Assembly: GCA_017470145.1 (NCBI GenBank)
Contig: JAFUFB010000030.1
Span: 62,001-126,000, forward strand
Source: Clostridia bacterium
GTDB lineage: Bacteria > Bacillota > Clostridia > Christensenellales > Aristaeellaceae
DNA length: 64,000 nt
Direction: 5' to 3'
Below, in pieces: positions 26,077 through 33,547 of the stretch. The notes beneath the pieces were generated by a model that did no database searches, was not told the origin of the DNA, and saw only the letters and a program-made list of their open reading frames with translations. Each line of letters starts with the position of its first letter. Positions within the stretch are counted from its first letter, which is position 1. The translations under genes and the position numbers were made by a program.

Positions 26077-26105
26077 AAAAAGGTATAAGTTTCTTATACC
26101 TTTTT
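26077..26105. promoter_or_regulatory. Perfect inverted repeat before the second XRE gene
   Basis: Arms of 13 bases (AAAAAGGTATAAG and its complement) around a TTT loop. It lies 45 bases after the peptidase stop and 80 bases before the next XRE start. It could be a terminator with a T-run or an operator for that XRE protein. Confidence 0.6.
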
Positions 26106-26185
26106 GTCGCGTTTGTCGAATTATCTTCTTCCTTTTTACCGCACCTTCCAAATCATAGTATATTTTTATAAGAAGGTGAAAAGAA

Positions 26186-26488
26186 ATGATCGGTGAACGG
26201 TTGAAGGAGATCCGGAAGGATCGGGGAGACACCCAGGCCGCCATGGCCCGGAAGCTGCATGTCGCTTTGAGCACGGTGAAATCCTGGGAGGGGGAGCGCA
26301 GCTCTCCCGACCATGCCACGCTGGTGGAAATCTGCCGGATGTACGATGTCTCCGCGGATTTCCTCCTGGGCCTGACGGATGAGGATCCCCTGTTCCTATC
26401 CCATGCCCATCCCCAGCTCTCCCCAGAAAACCAGCAGCAGATGCGGCTCTTCGAAGGATATCTGGTCTATCTGGAGCAAAATAAGTAA
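26186..26488 (+). CDS. XRE-family transcriptional regulator
   Basis: 100 residues. Cro/CI-type helix-turn-helix at residues 4-60 (ERLKEIRKDRGDTQAAMARKL, then STVKSWE), followed by a short tail rich in Leu and Gln. The start has an AGAAGGTG site. It is separated from the XRE-ImmA pair by a perfect 13-base palindrome and followed directly by a strong terminator, so it is its own unit. The regulated genes are unknown; autoregulation through the palindrome is likely. Confidence 0.85.
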   Translation: MIGERLKEIRKDRGDTQAAMARKLHVALSTVKSWEGERSSPDHATLVEICRMYDVSADFLLGLTDEDPLFLSHAHPQLSPENQQQMRLFEGYLVYLEQNK

Positions 26489-26503
26489 AGAAACCCAAAA
26501 CGC

Positions 26504-26548
26504 AAGGAAGGGCGCCCTCCCCTCAGGGAAAGGCGCCCTTCCTTTTTA
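26504..26548. terminator. Bidirectional terminator
   Basis: Perfect 13-base arms (AAGGAAGGGCGCC / GGCGCCCTTCCTT) with a T-run on the plus strand, between the convergent XRE gene and the GerMN lipoprotein gene. Confidence 0.88.
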
Positions 26549-28105
26549 TCCAAAGCTCTCTTCACAGAGCCCCGTGTTCATGTCGAAATACCCCGCCCAG
26601 TAAATGACGCCGGCGATTGATTCCACCTGCTCCCCCTCGAAGAAGAAGCAAACCCGCCGGGCTCCGGTGTTTTCGCAAAGGGTGTTCACCATGCTGTAGC
26701 ATAGCAGGGTTTCCCTTTCTCGGCCCCAGGCCTGAATTTCCGCCCGGAAGCTTTCACTCAGATTCACCAGCAGCACGTCCCCCTCCTGGGAGATGCCCAG
26801 AATATCTTCTTCCCCCACCAGCTCCGGCAGCGGGGCCTCCAGCCCCTCCGCCCGCTCCCGGGCGCCGGGGCCGTCCATCAGGGCGGCCAGCTGTTCCCGG
26901 GGGCTGTCCGCCAATTCCCGATCCACGCTTTTTTCCACCGGGGCCAGCATGCCTCCCCGGGCAAAATAAACCGTCGTCCGGCCCATGAGGAAGGGTTCGA
27001 ACAGTTCCCGGCGAAACAGCCCACCCAGCACCGGCACCGTGCCAAATTTCTCACTGGACACCGTGGTCAAGGGCCTGTCTCCAATCCGGATAGCCACCCC
27101 CGCCATGCCGGGGATAAAGGTGGTCAGACTGTAGCAAATGGCCGCGGCCATGCAGGCATCATCCACCCCTGCCTCCTCCCAGGCGGCCTCCGTCCCCTCC
27201 CGGAAGGTCAGGGTGATCATCCGCCCCCCGTCCGCCAGGTCGCTGGGCAGAGGATCATAGGCCAGCATGCTTATCAGATCCGGCAGATCCGGCACCCCCG
27301 TCAGGTACATGGCCCCATGACTCAGGTTATCCAGGATGGTTTTCGCCATCTGCTGGGGCGTTTGCCCCTCAAAGTTCATCGTCCGATTTTCGCAGGAGAT
27401 CCCCTGGCCGTTTTCCAGCGGATAATACAGCGTCAGATAGGAGGTCAGGGGCGTATCCGCCGCATTCTGTCCCACGGGGACCCGTTTCGCTTCCATCTGC
27501 TCCCACAACACGGGCAGGTTCTCCCCCGGATGGGAGATCAGGCTGCCCATGGGTAGGCTGCCGGTAGTGTCCAGGCCCACGCTGCGCCCCGCCACCAGCA
27601 CATTGACGCATCGCACCGTGTCAATTTCGCACAGGGTGGCCGCCAGGGCCAGACTCAGGGTATAGAAGGCGCGATAGCTCAGCCCCAGGGCGGCGGAACC
27701 CAGGTTCACCGTCGCTACGCCACCGCTGAATTCCACCGGGTTTTCCCCGTAGAGGGTTAATTCCGTTTCGCCCCCCAGGGCATCCACCTGGTTGTTGCTG
27801 GGAAAGGCCAGCAGCTCCCGAACAATGGCCTCCAGCATCTCCGTTCGCAGAATGCCAGGCACGGAGGGCACATGCTGGGCTACCAGATTCAGCCCGTTTT
27901 TTCCAGGTAAGTAAAGGGTCCAAAGCCCTTCTTCCCCGGACCGATGATCCCCGTCCGGCGCCTCTCCTTCCACCGCGGCCGGCGCCAGGGTGGGCAGGCT
28001 GGGATCCTCGTCCTTCCCCGGCCCAGCGGCGCAGCCTGCCAAAGTCAGCATCATGAGCGCCATCATCAGGCATAGCCCTTTTCTTCCCTTCATGATTCCC
28101 TTCAT
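26546..28105 (-). CDS. GerMN-domain lipoprotein (GerM/LpqB-like)
   Basis: 519 residues. The N terminus is a lipoprotein signal with lipobox LAGC near residue 25, so it sits outside the membrane. Three GerMN-like units can be seen: ~60-205, ~220-370 and ~375-510; the last is the clearest (DSPREQLAALMDGP and a NLSESF strand). GerM supports spore cortex and germination in Bacillus. The start overlaps the histidine kinase stop by 4 bases. The order regulator-kinase-GerMN lipoprotein mirrors MtrA-MtrB-LpqB of actinobacteria, suggesting that this lipoprotein tunes the kinase. Confidence 0.82.
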   Translation of the reverse strand: MKGIMKGRKGLCLMMALMMLTLAGCAAGPGKDEDPSLPTLAPAAVEGEAPDGDHRSGEEGLWTLYLPGKNGLNLVAQHVPSVPGILRTEMLEAIVRELLAFPSNNQVDALGGETELTLYGENPVEFSGGVATVNLGSAALGLSYRAFYTLSLALAATLCEIDTVRCVNVLVAGRSVGLDTTGSLPMGSLISHPGENLPVLWEQMEAKRVPVGQNAADTPLTSYLTLYYPLENGQGISCENRTMNFEGQTPQQMAKTILDNLSHGAMYLTGVPDLPDLISMLAYDPLPSDLADGGRMITLTFREGTEAAWEEAGVDDACMAAAICYSLTTFIPGMAGVAIRIGDRPLTTVSSEKFGTVPVLGGLFRRELFEPFLMGRTTVYFARGGMLAPVEKSVDRELADSPREQLAALMDGPGARERAEGLEAPLPELVGEEDILGISQEGDVLLVNLSESFRAEIQAWGRERETLLCYSMVNTLCENTGARRVCFFFEGEQVESIAGVIYWAGYFDMNTGLCEESFG

Positions 28106-29592
28106 GAGGCCTGCCCGCCTCCTTCCTGCCTTGGCAGCCGGACAATGAAGCAGCTGCCCTGTCCCGGCTGGCTCTCCACCGTAATCTGGCCCCCATGCAT
28201 TCCTACCAGCTGACGAACAATGCTCAGCCCCAGGCCCGTGCCGCCAGTCTCCCGGCTGCGAGCTTTATCCACCCGATAGAACCGGTCGAAGATATGCTCC
28301 TGATCCTCCGCGGGGATGCCCACGCCGTTATCCTTCACCTGCCAGACCATCTGGTCCGCCTCCGCCTGCAGGGATACGCGAATCTCTCCCCCATCCTGGG
28401 TGTACTTCATGGCGTTGTCGATCAGGTTATACAGCACCTGGTTCAGCTTGCTCCGATCCCCCTGCAGGTACAGGTCCGGGGCGATGCTGCTCTCCAGATG
28501 CTGCCCCCGTTTCCGGGCCACCGGGGTCAGCAGGCGAACCGTCTCCACCGTCAAGGCGCTCAAATCGATCTCCTCCACCTTCATGGCGTCGCTCTTGTTG
28601 TCCATGCGGGTCAGGGTCAATAGATCCGTAATGATGCCCGTCAGCCGGTCAATCTCGTGGTTCATGTCCGCCATGAACTCCTGCCGCACCTCCGCGGGCA
28701 TGTCCGGCTGATAGATCATGGTTTCCAGCATGATCTTCATGGTGGCCAGGGGGGTCTTTAATTCGTGGCTGGCGTTGGATACAAACTGGTTTCTGGATTG
28801 ATCCATGTTCTCCAGCTGGGCGGCCATGGTATTGTAATTCTCCGCCAGCTGGCGCAATTCGCCGCTGCCCTTTTCCGGCACACGGACGCTCAGATCGCCC
28901 TTTCCCATCTTCCGCATAGATTTGCTCAGGTTCACGATGGGGGTGGTCAACACCCGGCTGAGGAACAGGGCCAGGATCAGCGCTGCCACCGCGATGACGA
29001 TAAAGGTGGTGATCAGCTGCAGCTGCACCGATCGCAGGGAATCCATCATGCCCTGCACCCGGCTGATATACAGCAGCGCTCCGATGCGCCCCCGGGGTCC
29101 CAGCAGCTCATGGGCCCCATAGGCCACATATTCCGCTTCCGCTTCCCCGCTCATCCGGGCCACCGTGTCCCGCCCCGGGCGATACATGCCATAGGCGCTA
29201 ATCTCCCCCAGCGCCAGCACGCGGACCACCTCCGGCACCGCCAGCCGCTGGCCACAAAAGGCGTTAAAGCTGTCAAACTGCACCTTGCCGTCCGTATCCA
29301 GCAGCAGCAGCCGCCCATCCAGCCCCTCCGCGGATTCCTGCAGGCGGTTATTCAGCGCCGCGCTGTCCGCCGTTTGCATCAGGGAGCCAAAGATCCCTGC
29401 CAGACTTTCCGCCGCCTGGGTATCCTCCCTGGTGCGCTGGGCGGTCAGATAATTACTGACCAGGCCCGTCAGGTTCGTGGCCGCCACCAGGAAGGAAATC
29501 CCAACCACGACAAAAAAGGCCAGCAGGATTTTCACCCTGATACTGGCCCAGAAGGAAACTTTCTCAGTCCTGATCCGTGAAATAGTAACCAA
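28102..29592 (-). CDS. Sensor histidine kinase (PhoR/WalK-like)
   Basis: About 496 residues. Two membrane segments flank an extracellular domain of ~145 residues. A HAMP domain follows (RVLTTPIVNLSKSMRKMGKGDLSVR), then the phosphorylated His in SNASHELKTPL, an N box (NLIDNAMKYT) and G boxes (DNGVGIP, GGTGLGLS). No ATG lies before the first membrane segment. The frame is open to 29640 inside the regulator gene; I chose TTG at 29592, 29 bases inside it, which follows a GGGGGG tract. It partners the regulator upstream. Confidence 0.87.
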   Translation of the reverse strand: MVTISRIRTEKVSFWASIRVKILLAFFVVVGISFLVAATNLTGLVSNYLTAQRTREDTQAAESLAGIFGSLMQTADSAALNNRLQESAEGLDGRLLLLDTDGKVQFDSFNAFCGQRLAVPEVVRVLALGEISAYGMYRPGRDTVARMSGEAEAEYVAYGAHELLGPRGRIGALLYISRVQGMMDSLRSVQLQLITTFIVIAVAALILALFLSRVLTTPIVNLSKSMRKMGKGDLSVRVPEKGSGELRQLAENYNTMAAQLENMDQSRNQFVSNASHELKTPLATMKIMLETMIYQPDMPAEVRQEFMADMNHEIDRLTGIITDLLTLTRMDNKSDAMKVEEIDLSALTVETVRLLTPVARKRGQHLESSIAPDLYLQGDRSKLNQVLYNLIDNAMKYTQDGGEIRVSLQAEADQMVWQVKDNGVGIPAEDQEHIFDRFYRVDKARSRETGGTGLGLSIVRQLVGMHGGQITVESQPGQGSCFIVRLPRQEGGGQAS

Positions 29593-30256
29593 CCCCCCAC
29601 TTGGTGAAGATGAACTCTGGCTTCGTCGTGTCCCGCTCAATCTTCTCCCTCAGGCGTCGGATATGCACATCCACCGTGCGGGCATCGCCGGCATAGTCGT
29701 ATTTCCATACGGTCTCCAGCATTTGCTCCCGGCTGAACACCGTACCCCGATTGGTCACAAACAGCTGCAGCAGGTCGAATTCCTTGGCTGTCAGCTTCAC
29801 ATCCTTGCCCCCCAGGACCACGCTGCGCTTGATCAGGTTCACGTCCATATCGTGCACCCGGATGATGCGCTGCTCCTGCTGCTGCATGCTGGCGGAAACT
29901 CGGCGGAAAATCGTCTTGATCCGGGCCTTCACCTCCAGAATGTTGAAGGGCTTGGTCATATAATCGTCCGCGCCATATTCCAGGCCCAGGATCTTGTCCA
30001 TATCCTCGCCCTTGGCCGTCAGCATGATGATGGGCACATCGCTGGTTTCACGAATCCGCTGGCAAACCTCGATCCCATCCTTCTTGGGCAGCATCACGTC
30101 CAGCAGGATCAGGTCATAGGCGCTATCCTCGAATTTACGCAGCGCCTCCTCCCCGTCTGTGGCACTGTCCGTCTCGTATCCTTCCTGCTCCAGGGTATAT
30201 TTCAGGCCCTTCAGAATCAGGGGCTCATCGTCCACCAGAAGAATCCGTTTTGCCAA
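29564..30256 (-). CDS. OmpR/PhoB-family response regulator
   Basis: About 230 residues. Receiver domain with the acidic pair in LLVDDEP, phosphoacceptor in LILLDVMLP and Lys in TKPFN; C-terminal winged helix (ARTVDVHIRRLREKIE). No ATG exists at the start: either GTG at 30265 or TTG at 30256. TTG is preferred because AAAGGGTG lies at the proper distance and the protein then begins AKRILLVDDE as in most relatives. It is first in an operon with the kinase and GerMN lipoprotein. Confidence 0.9.
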   Translation of the reverse strand: MAKRILLVDDEPLILKGLKYTLEQEGYETDSATDGEEALRKFEDSAYDLILLDVMLPKKDGIEVCQRIRETSDVPIIMLTAKGEDMDKILGLEYGADDYMTKPFNILEVKARIKTIFRRVSASMQQQEQRIIRVHDMDVNLIKRSVVLGGKDVKLTAKEFDLLQLFVTNRGTVFSREQMLETVWKYDYAGDARTVDVHIRRLREKIERDTTKPEFIFTKWGVGYYFTDQD

Positions 30257-30289
30257 ATTAAACACCCTTTCGTAACCATTTCTTATTGA

Positions 30290-30318
30290 AGTTTAAACTA
30301 TTTTTTCCAAAATTGCAA
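30290..30318 (-). promoter_or_regulatory. Promoter of the two-component operon
   Basis: TTGCAA, 17 bases, TAAACT on the minus strand, about 35-60 bases before the regulator start. Confidence 0.55.
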
Positions 30319-30529
30319 GTATTTGTTACAAATTTCTTTCTATTTTTAAGCGTTTTTCTTCATTCCCGGAGGATTGGGAGAAAAAGAAATCAAAAAGCAA
30401 AAAGCACCTCCGCAAATTGGACAAGGATTGACCCATCCAGACGCAGGTTGACCTGAAAGTTCAGGAAAAGACAGATTTTCAGGGCCCGCTTCCCGTGCTA
30501 AAATTGTACCATTGAAAGGAATATGTTTT

Positions 30530-30563
30530 CGCCGCGGAGCTTCGCTCCGGGGCTTTTTCTTAT
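30530..30563 (+). terminator. Hairpin with T-run in the leader of the 30601 gene
   Basis: CGGAGC-TTC-GCTCCG core flanked by further GC pairs and followed by CTTTTTCTT, 40 bases before the next start codon. It may end leader transcripts (attenuator). Confidence 0.55.
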
Positions 30564-30600
30564 TCCTTCAAAATCTTACAAGCAGAAAGGAAATTCCCCC

Positions 30601-31014
30601 ATGAAAACCCGTTTTGAAATCGCTTCCCTTCTCTCTCTCGACGCCCTCTCCCTCCCGGAGGAGGCTTTTTCCTTCGAGGGACTCTTTCCCGAGGAGGCCC
30701 TGGCCCTGGCCATCGCCCTGCAAGCGGTAGCAGATTGGCGCAAGGCCCGGGAGGTGCTGCGCCGCTGCCCGGATCATGCCCCGGCCATCGCTCAGCTACA
30801 GGAAACGGAGGTCTTCTTCCGCTCCCGGTGGTTCCATACCCTGATGGATCTGGAGGGGGAAGGGCTCCTGCGCCAGCTGCGAGGCGCAGAGGGCTCTGCC
30901 CTCCCCGCCGCTCCGGAGAAGCGCTCTCCCCAAATCGACCAGAAGCTGCGCCGCCATCTGCGGTATAAGCGGGATAAGGCCGTCTCCCGGCACGCAAAAA
31001 AACCGGCCCCCTAA
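30601..31014 (+). CDS. Hypothetical protein
   Basis: 137 residues, no recognised family. Residues ~1-60 are acidic with Leu/Glu/Ala-rich helices (around LFPEEALALAIALQAVADW), and the C-terminal 35 residues are strongly basic (LRRHLRYKRDKAVSRHAKK). No membrane segment or signal peptide. The ATG has AAAGGA upstream. The gene stands alone and its 3' end overlaps the terminator hairpin of the convergent DUF3048 gene. A helical, possibly TPR-like or nucleic-acid-associated protein is conceivable; the coding status itself rests on codon pattern and ribosome site. Confidence 0.6.
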   Translation: MKTRFEIASLLSLDALSLPEEAFSFEGLFPEEALALAIALQAVADWRKAREVLRRCPDHAPAIAQLQETEVFFRSRWFHTLMDLEGEGLLRQLRGAEGSALPAAPEKRSPQIDQKLRRHLRYKRDKAVSRHAKKPAP

Positions 31015-31025
31015 CGGGAGCCGGT
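30995..31025 (-). terminator. Terminator of the DUF3048 gene
   Basis: ACCGGCTCCCG / GGGGGCCGGT-type arms with a seven-T tail on the minus strand, 13 bases after the stop. Confidence 0.82.
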
Positions 31026-31038
31026 CCAAAAAGATCCA

Positions 31039-32220
31039 TTATTCATAGCTCACGGAGCGGCCTTCATCGGCGAACTGATAATCCATGACGATGATCAGCG
31101 TGCGGCCGGGCTGCAGGCGAATCTCTTCGCCATCCTCATCGTAGAACACGGTGCGCTCCGCCAGGGAGTCCCGGTTCCAGACGCCAGCGATATGCTTGCC
31201 GCCCATGAAGTAATCCGCGTTGCCCGTGCCCAGCACGGTGGGATTCGGCGCATCGGTCCGGGCCCATTCCATCTCGACGAACTGGACGATGATGTTGTTG
31301 AAGGTCACTTCCACCGGCTCGTCCACCTTGGTCTTCAGGGAGGTGTAGATATGATCCTTGCCGCTAGTGTCCTTCATGTAGCGGTAGTAGCATTCGTCAT
31401 CCTCGTCCCATTCCAGAATGCTGTTGTACACGGAAAGATCGCCCTTGGCCCAGTTAACGTAGATGGTTTCCGCGTCGTCGCCCTCCGGCTCCCGAGTGGT
31501 GAACAGCCAGGTATGGTTCGCCGGCTCGAAGTCGTAGGGGATCAGGCTCACCATGGCCGCGGCGTTGGCGGTCACATGGTGGGGCTTGGCCAGCTGCTTC
31601 TTGGAATAGGTGTCGTAGTACTGCTTCCAGGGGTGGTTGGTTCCCACCGTGCCGCTGAACAGCAGCAGGCCATCGGCCTTCTTGTCCGCGCCGGTTTCCT
31701 TAAACACGGCGGGCACGTTGGTGGCGGTGTATTCCTGCTGGCCATAGAAGGCGAAGCCGCAGTCCCATTCCTCCCGCAGCCAGGCGTGGAACAGCCGGGC
31801 AGAACGGCAGGGGCCTACTTCGTCGGGGATGATATCGGAGAACAGGAAGGAAAGGCGGGTGTTCCCGGCCTTGTATAGCGCGGTTTCATAAATCACGTCC
31901 GTGTACTGCACGCCCCAAGGCGCCCGGTTGCCGGTGGCCTTGCTGCCTTCATAGCCAATGCCGCCGTCCGCGTTATCAATCTGCACCAGAATGGGCATAT
32001 ACCGCCCCGTCACCGCCTGGCCGGTAAATCCGTCCGGCACATCCTCCGCCAGCTCGGACAGGAAGCGGCCCGTGGTGGGCGAAAGATCATCCACCGGGTC
32101 GTTCACATCCGCCTTGTCGAAGGAAATGCCACGATTCTCGCCGCCGTTCAGCGTCGTCTCCGCCAGGGCAACGGAGCCCATCAACACCAGGCACAGCAAA
32201 AGGCTGAAGAATTTCTTCAT
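31039..32220 (-). CDS. DUF3048 (YerB-like) secreted protein
   Basis: 393 residues. A type I signal peptide (MKKFFSLLLCLVLM, cleavage near ALA-E). Residues ~60-210 are the conserved DUF3048 region, recognised by RYMPILVQIDNADGG, ALYKAGNTRLSFLFSD and GPCRSARLFHAW; the C-terminal part is the family's beta-rich partner domain. B. subtilis YerB is the best-known relative, with no settled function; an envelope role is likely. Transcribed alone. GGAGG precedes the ATG at 32220. Confidence 0.85.
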   Translation of the reverse strand: MKKFFSLLLCLVLMGSVALAETTLNGGENRGISFDKADVNDPVDDLSPTTGRFLSELAEDVPDGFTGQAVTGRYMPILVQIDNADGGIGYEGSKATGNRAPWGVQYTDVIYETALYKAGNTRLSFLFSDIIPDEVGPCRSARLFHAWLREEWDCGFAFYGQQEYTATNVPAVFKETGADKKADGLLLFSGTVGTNHPWKQYYDTYSKKQLAKPHHVTANAAAMVSLIPYDFEPANHTWLFTTREPEGDDAETIYVNWAKGDLSVYNSILEWDEDDECYYRYMKDTSGKDHIYTSLKTKVDEPVEVTFNNIIVQFVEMEWARTDAPNPTVLGTGNADYFMGGKHIAGVWNRDSLAERTVFYDEDGEEIRLQPGRTLIIVMDYQFADEGRSVSYE

Positions 32221-32335
32221 GAATTCGATCCTCCACATTTCTTTAGTCCTTCCCCGCAGGGAAAAATCAACCTGGATTTTACAATTCTTTTACGTTTTTG
32301 TCAACAGAGCCGCGTTTTTTTGCTGCTTTGTTACA

Positions 32336-32366
32336 TTTTAAAGCCTCCAGCCCTTCGACTGGAGGC
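32336..32366 (-). terminator. Terminator of the serC-serA operon
   Basis: GCCTCCAG / CTGGAGGC arms followed by TTTAAAAT on the minus strand, 15 bases after serA. Confidence 0.82.
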
Positions 32367-32380
32367 GAGAAATCTGTTTC

Positions 32381-33547
32381 TTACGCGAAGGTCCGCACCC
32401 GAACCACGCCAGCAATCTGGCGGATGGCCTCCAGGGCCGCCGGGCTGGGCAGGGTCGGCACTTCCATCACCGTGACCGCCATATCCTTCTTGCTCTTATT
32501 GATCAGGTTCTCAATGTTGATCCCCTCCTGGGAAACCGCCGCTGAGATGGGGCTGATCATGTTCGGCTTGTTTTCATGCAGCACCAGGATCCGCGCCGCC
32601 TCGGGCTTGCCCAACTGCAGCTCCGGGAAATTGACGCTGTTATGAATGGAGCCAGACTCCAAATAGTCCCGAATTTCCGCCGCGGCCATGCTGGCGCAGT
32701 TTTCCTCGCTCTCCGGGGTGCTGGCGCCCAAATGTGGAATGCAGACCACCTTGTCCTGGCAGAGCATCTCGTCGCTGGGGAAATCCGTCACATAGCTGCG
32801 CAGCTTCCCGCTCTCCAGGGCGGCAAGCACTGCTGCGCTGTCCGCCAGCTCGCCCCGGCTGAAGTTCAGGATGCCCGCGCCATCCTTCATCTTGGCGATC
32901 ATCTCGCCATTGATGGAGCCCCGGGTCTTGTCCGTCAGAGGGATATGGAAGGTGATGTAATCCGCCTGGGCCAGCACTTCGTCCGCAGAACCCGCGCGAT
33001 GAATGGTGGTGCTGAGGCTCCAGGCGCTTTCCACCGAGATGAAGGGGTCATAGCCGATGACGTTCATCCCCAGGCCCCGGCTGGCAGCGTTGGCCACCAG
33101 GGCGCCGATGGCTCCCAGGCCGATGACGCCCAGGGTCTTTCCCCGCATCTCCGGCCCCACGAATTGGCCCTTGCCCTTTTCCACCAGCTTGCCCACCTCC
33201 GGGCCCTGGCCCTTCAGGGTTTTGGCCCAGTCGATACCTCCGGCGATGTTCCGGCCGCTCATCAGCAACCCGGCGACCACCAGCTCCGCCACGGCGTTGG
33301 CGTTAGCGCCGGGAGTGTTGAACACCACGATGCCCGCCTGGGAGCAGCGGTCGATGGGAATATTATTGACCCCGGCCCCCGCCCGGCCAATAGCCAGCAG
33401 CTCCGGCCCAAAGGGCAGATCATGCATCGCGGCGGAGCGAACCAGAATCGCCTCCGGCGCTGTTTCCTCCTTGCTGATGGCGTAGTTTTCCTTCAGCTGG
33501 GTATAAATGATATCCGAAATCGCGTTCAGGGTTTGAATCTTATACAT
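32381..33547 (-). CDS. serA: D-3-phosphoglycerate dehydrogenase
   Basis: 388 residues, the short form. The substrate domain has RAGAGVNNIPID near residue 55, the NAD fold has GLGAIGALVANAA near 150, and the dehydrogenase signature and catalytic His lie around PHLGASTPESEEN (~275). A C-terminal ACT domain (~315-388) probably senses serine. It oxidises 3-phosphoglycerate in the first step of serine synthesis. The start overlaps the serC stop (TGATG), so the pair is coupled. Confidence 0.95.
   Translation of the reverse strand: MYKIQTLNAISDIIYTQLKENYAISKEETAPEAILVRSAAMHDLPFGPELLAIGRAGAGVNNIPIDRCSQAGIVVFNTPGANANAVAELVVAGLLMSGRNIAGGIDWAKTLKGQGPEVGKLVEKGKGQFVGPEMRGKTLGVIGLGAIGALVANAASRGLGMNVIGYDPFISVESAWSLSTTIHRAGSADEVLAQADYITFHIPLTDKTRGSINGEMIAKMKDGAGILNFSRGELADSAAVLAALESGKLRSYVTDFPSDEMLCQDKVVCIPHLGASTPESEENCASMAAAEIRDYLESGSIHNSVNFPELQLGKPEAARILVLHENKPNMISPISAAVSQEGINIENLINKSKKDMAVTVMEVPTLPSPAALEAIRQIAGVVRVRTFA

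Larger units (their letters stand above)
30257..30600. other. Intergenic region between regulator operon and a small gene
   Basis: 344 bases without a firm gene. It contains a minus-strand promoter (30290-30318), two TTGACC hexamers at 30429 and 30448, the palindrome CCTGAA-AG-TTCAGG (30452-30465), a further TTTCAGGG copy near 30477, and a GC hairpin with T-run at 30530-30563. A short frame from the ATG at 30523 runs into the next gene and looks like leader, not coding sequence. Confidence 0.5.

Noticed and set aside
30523-30600. Short leader peptide or longer start of the hypothetical gene
   Set aside because: Although GAAAGGA precedes the ATG, the sequence is made of a terminator-like hairpin; the ATG at 30601 fits better.
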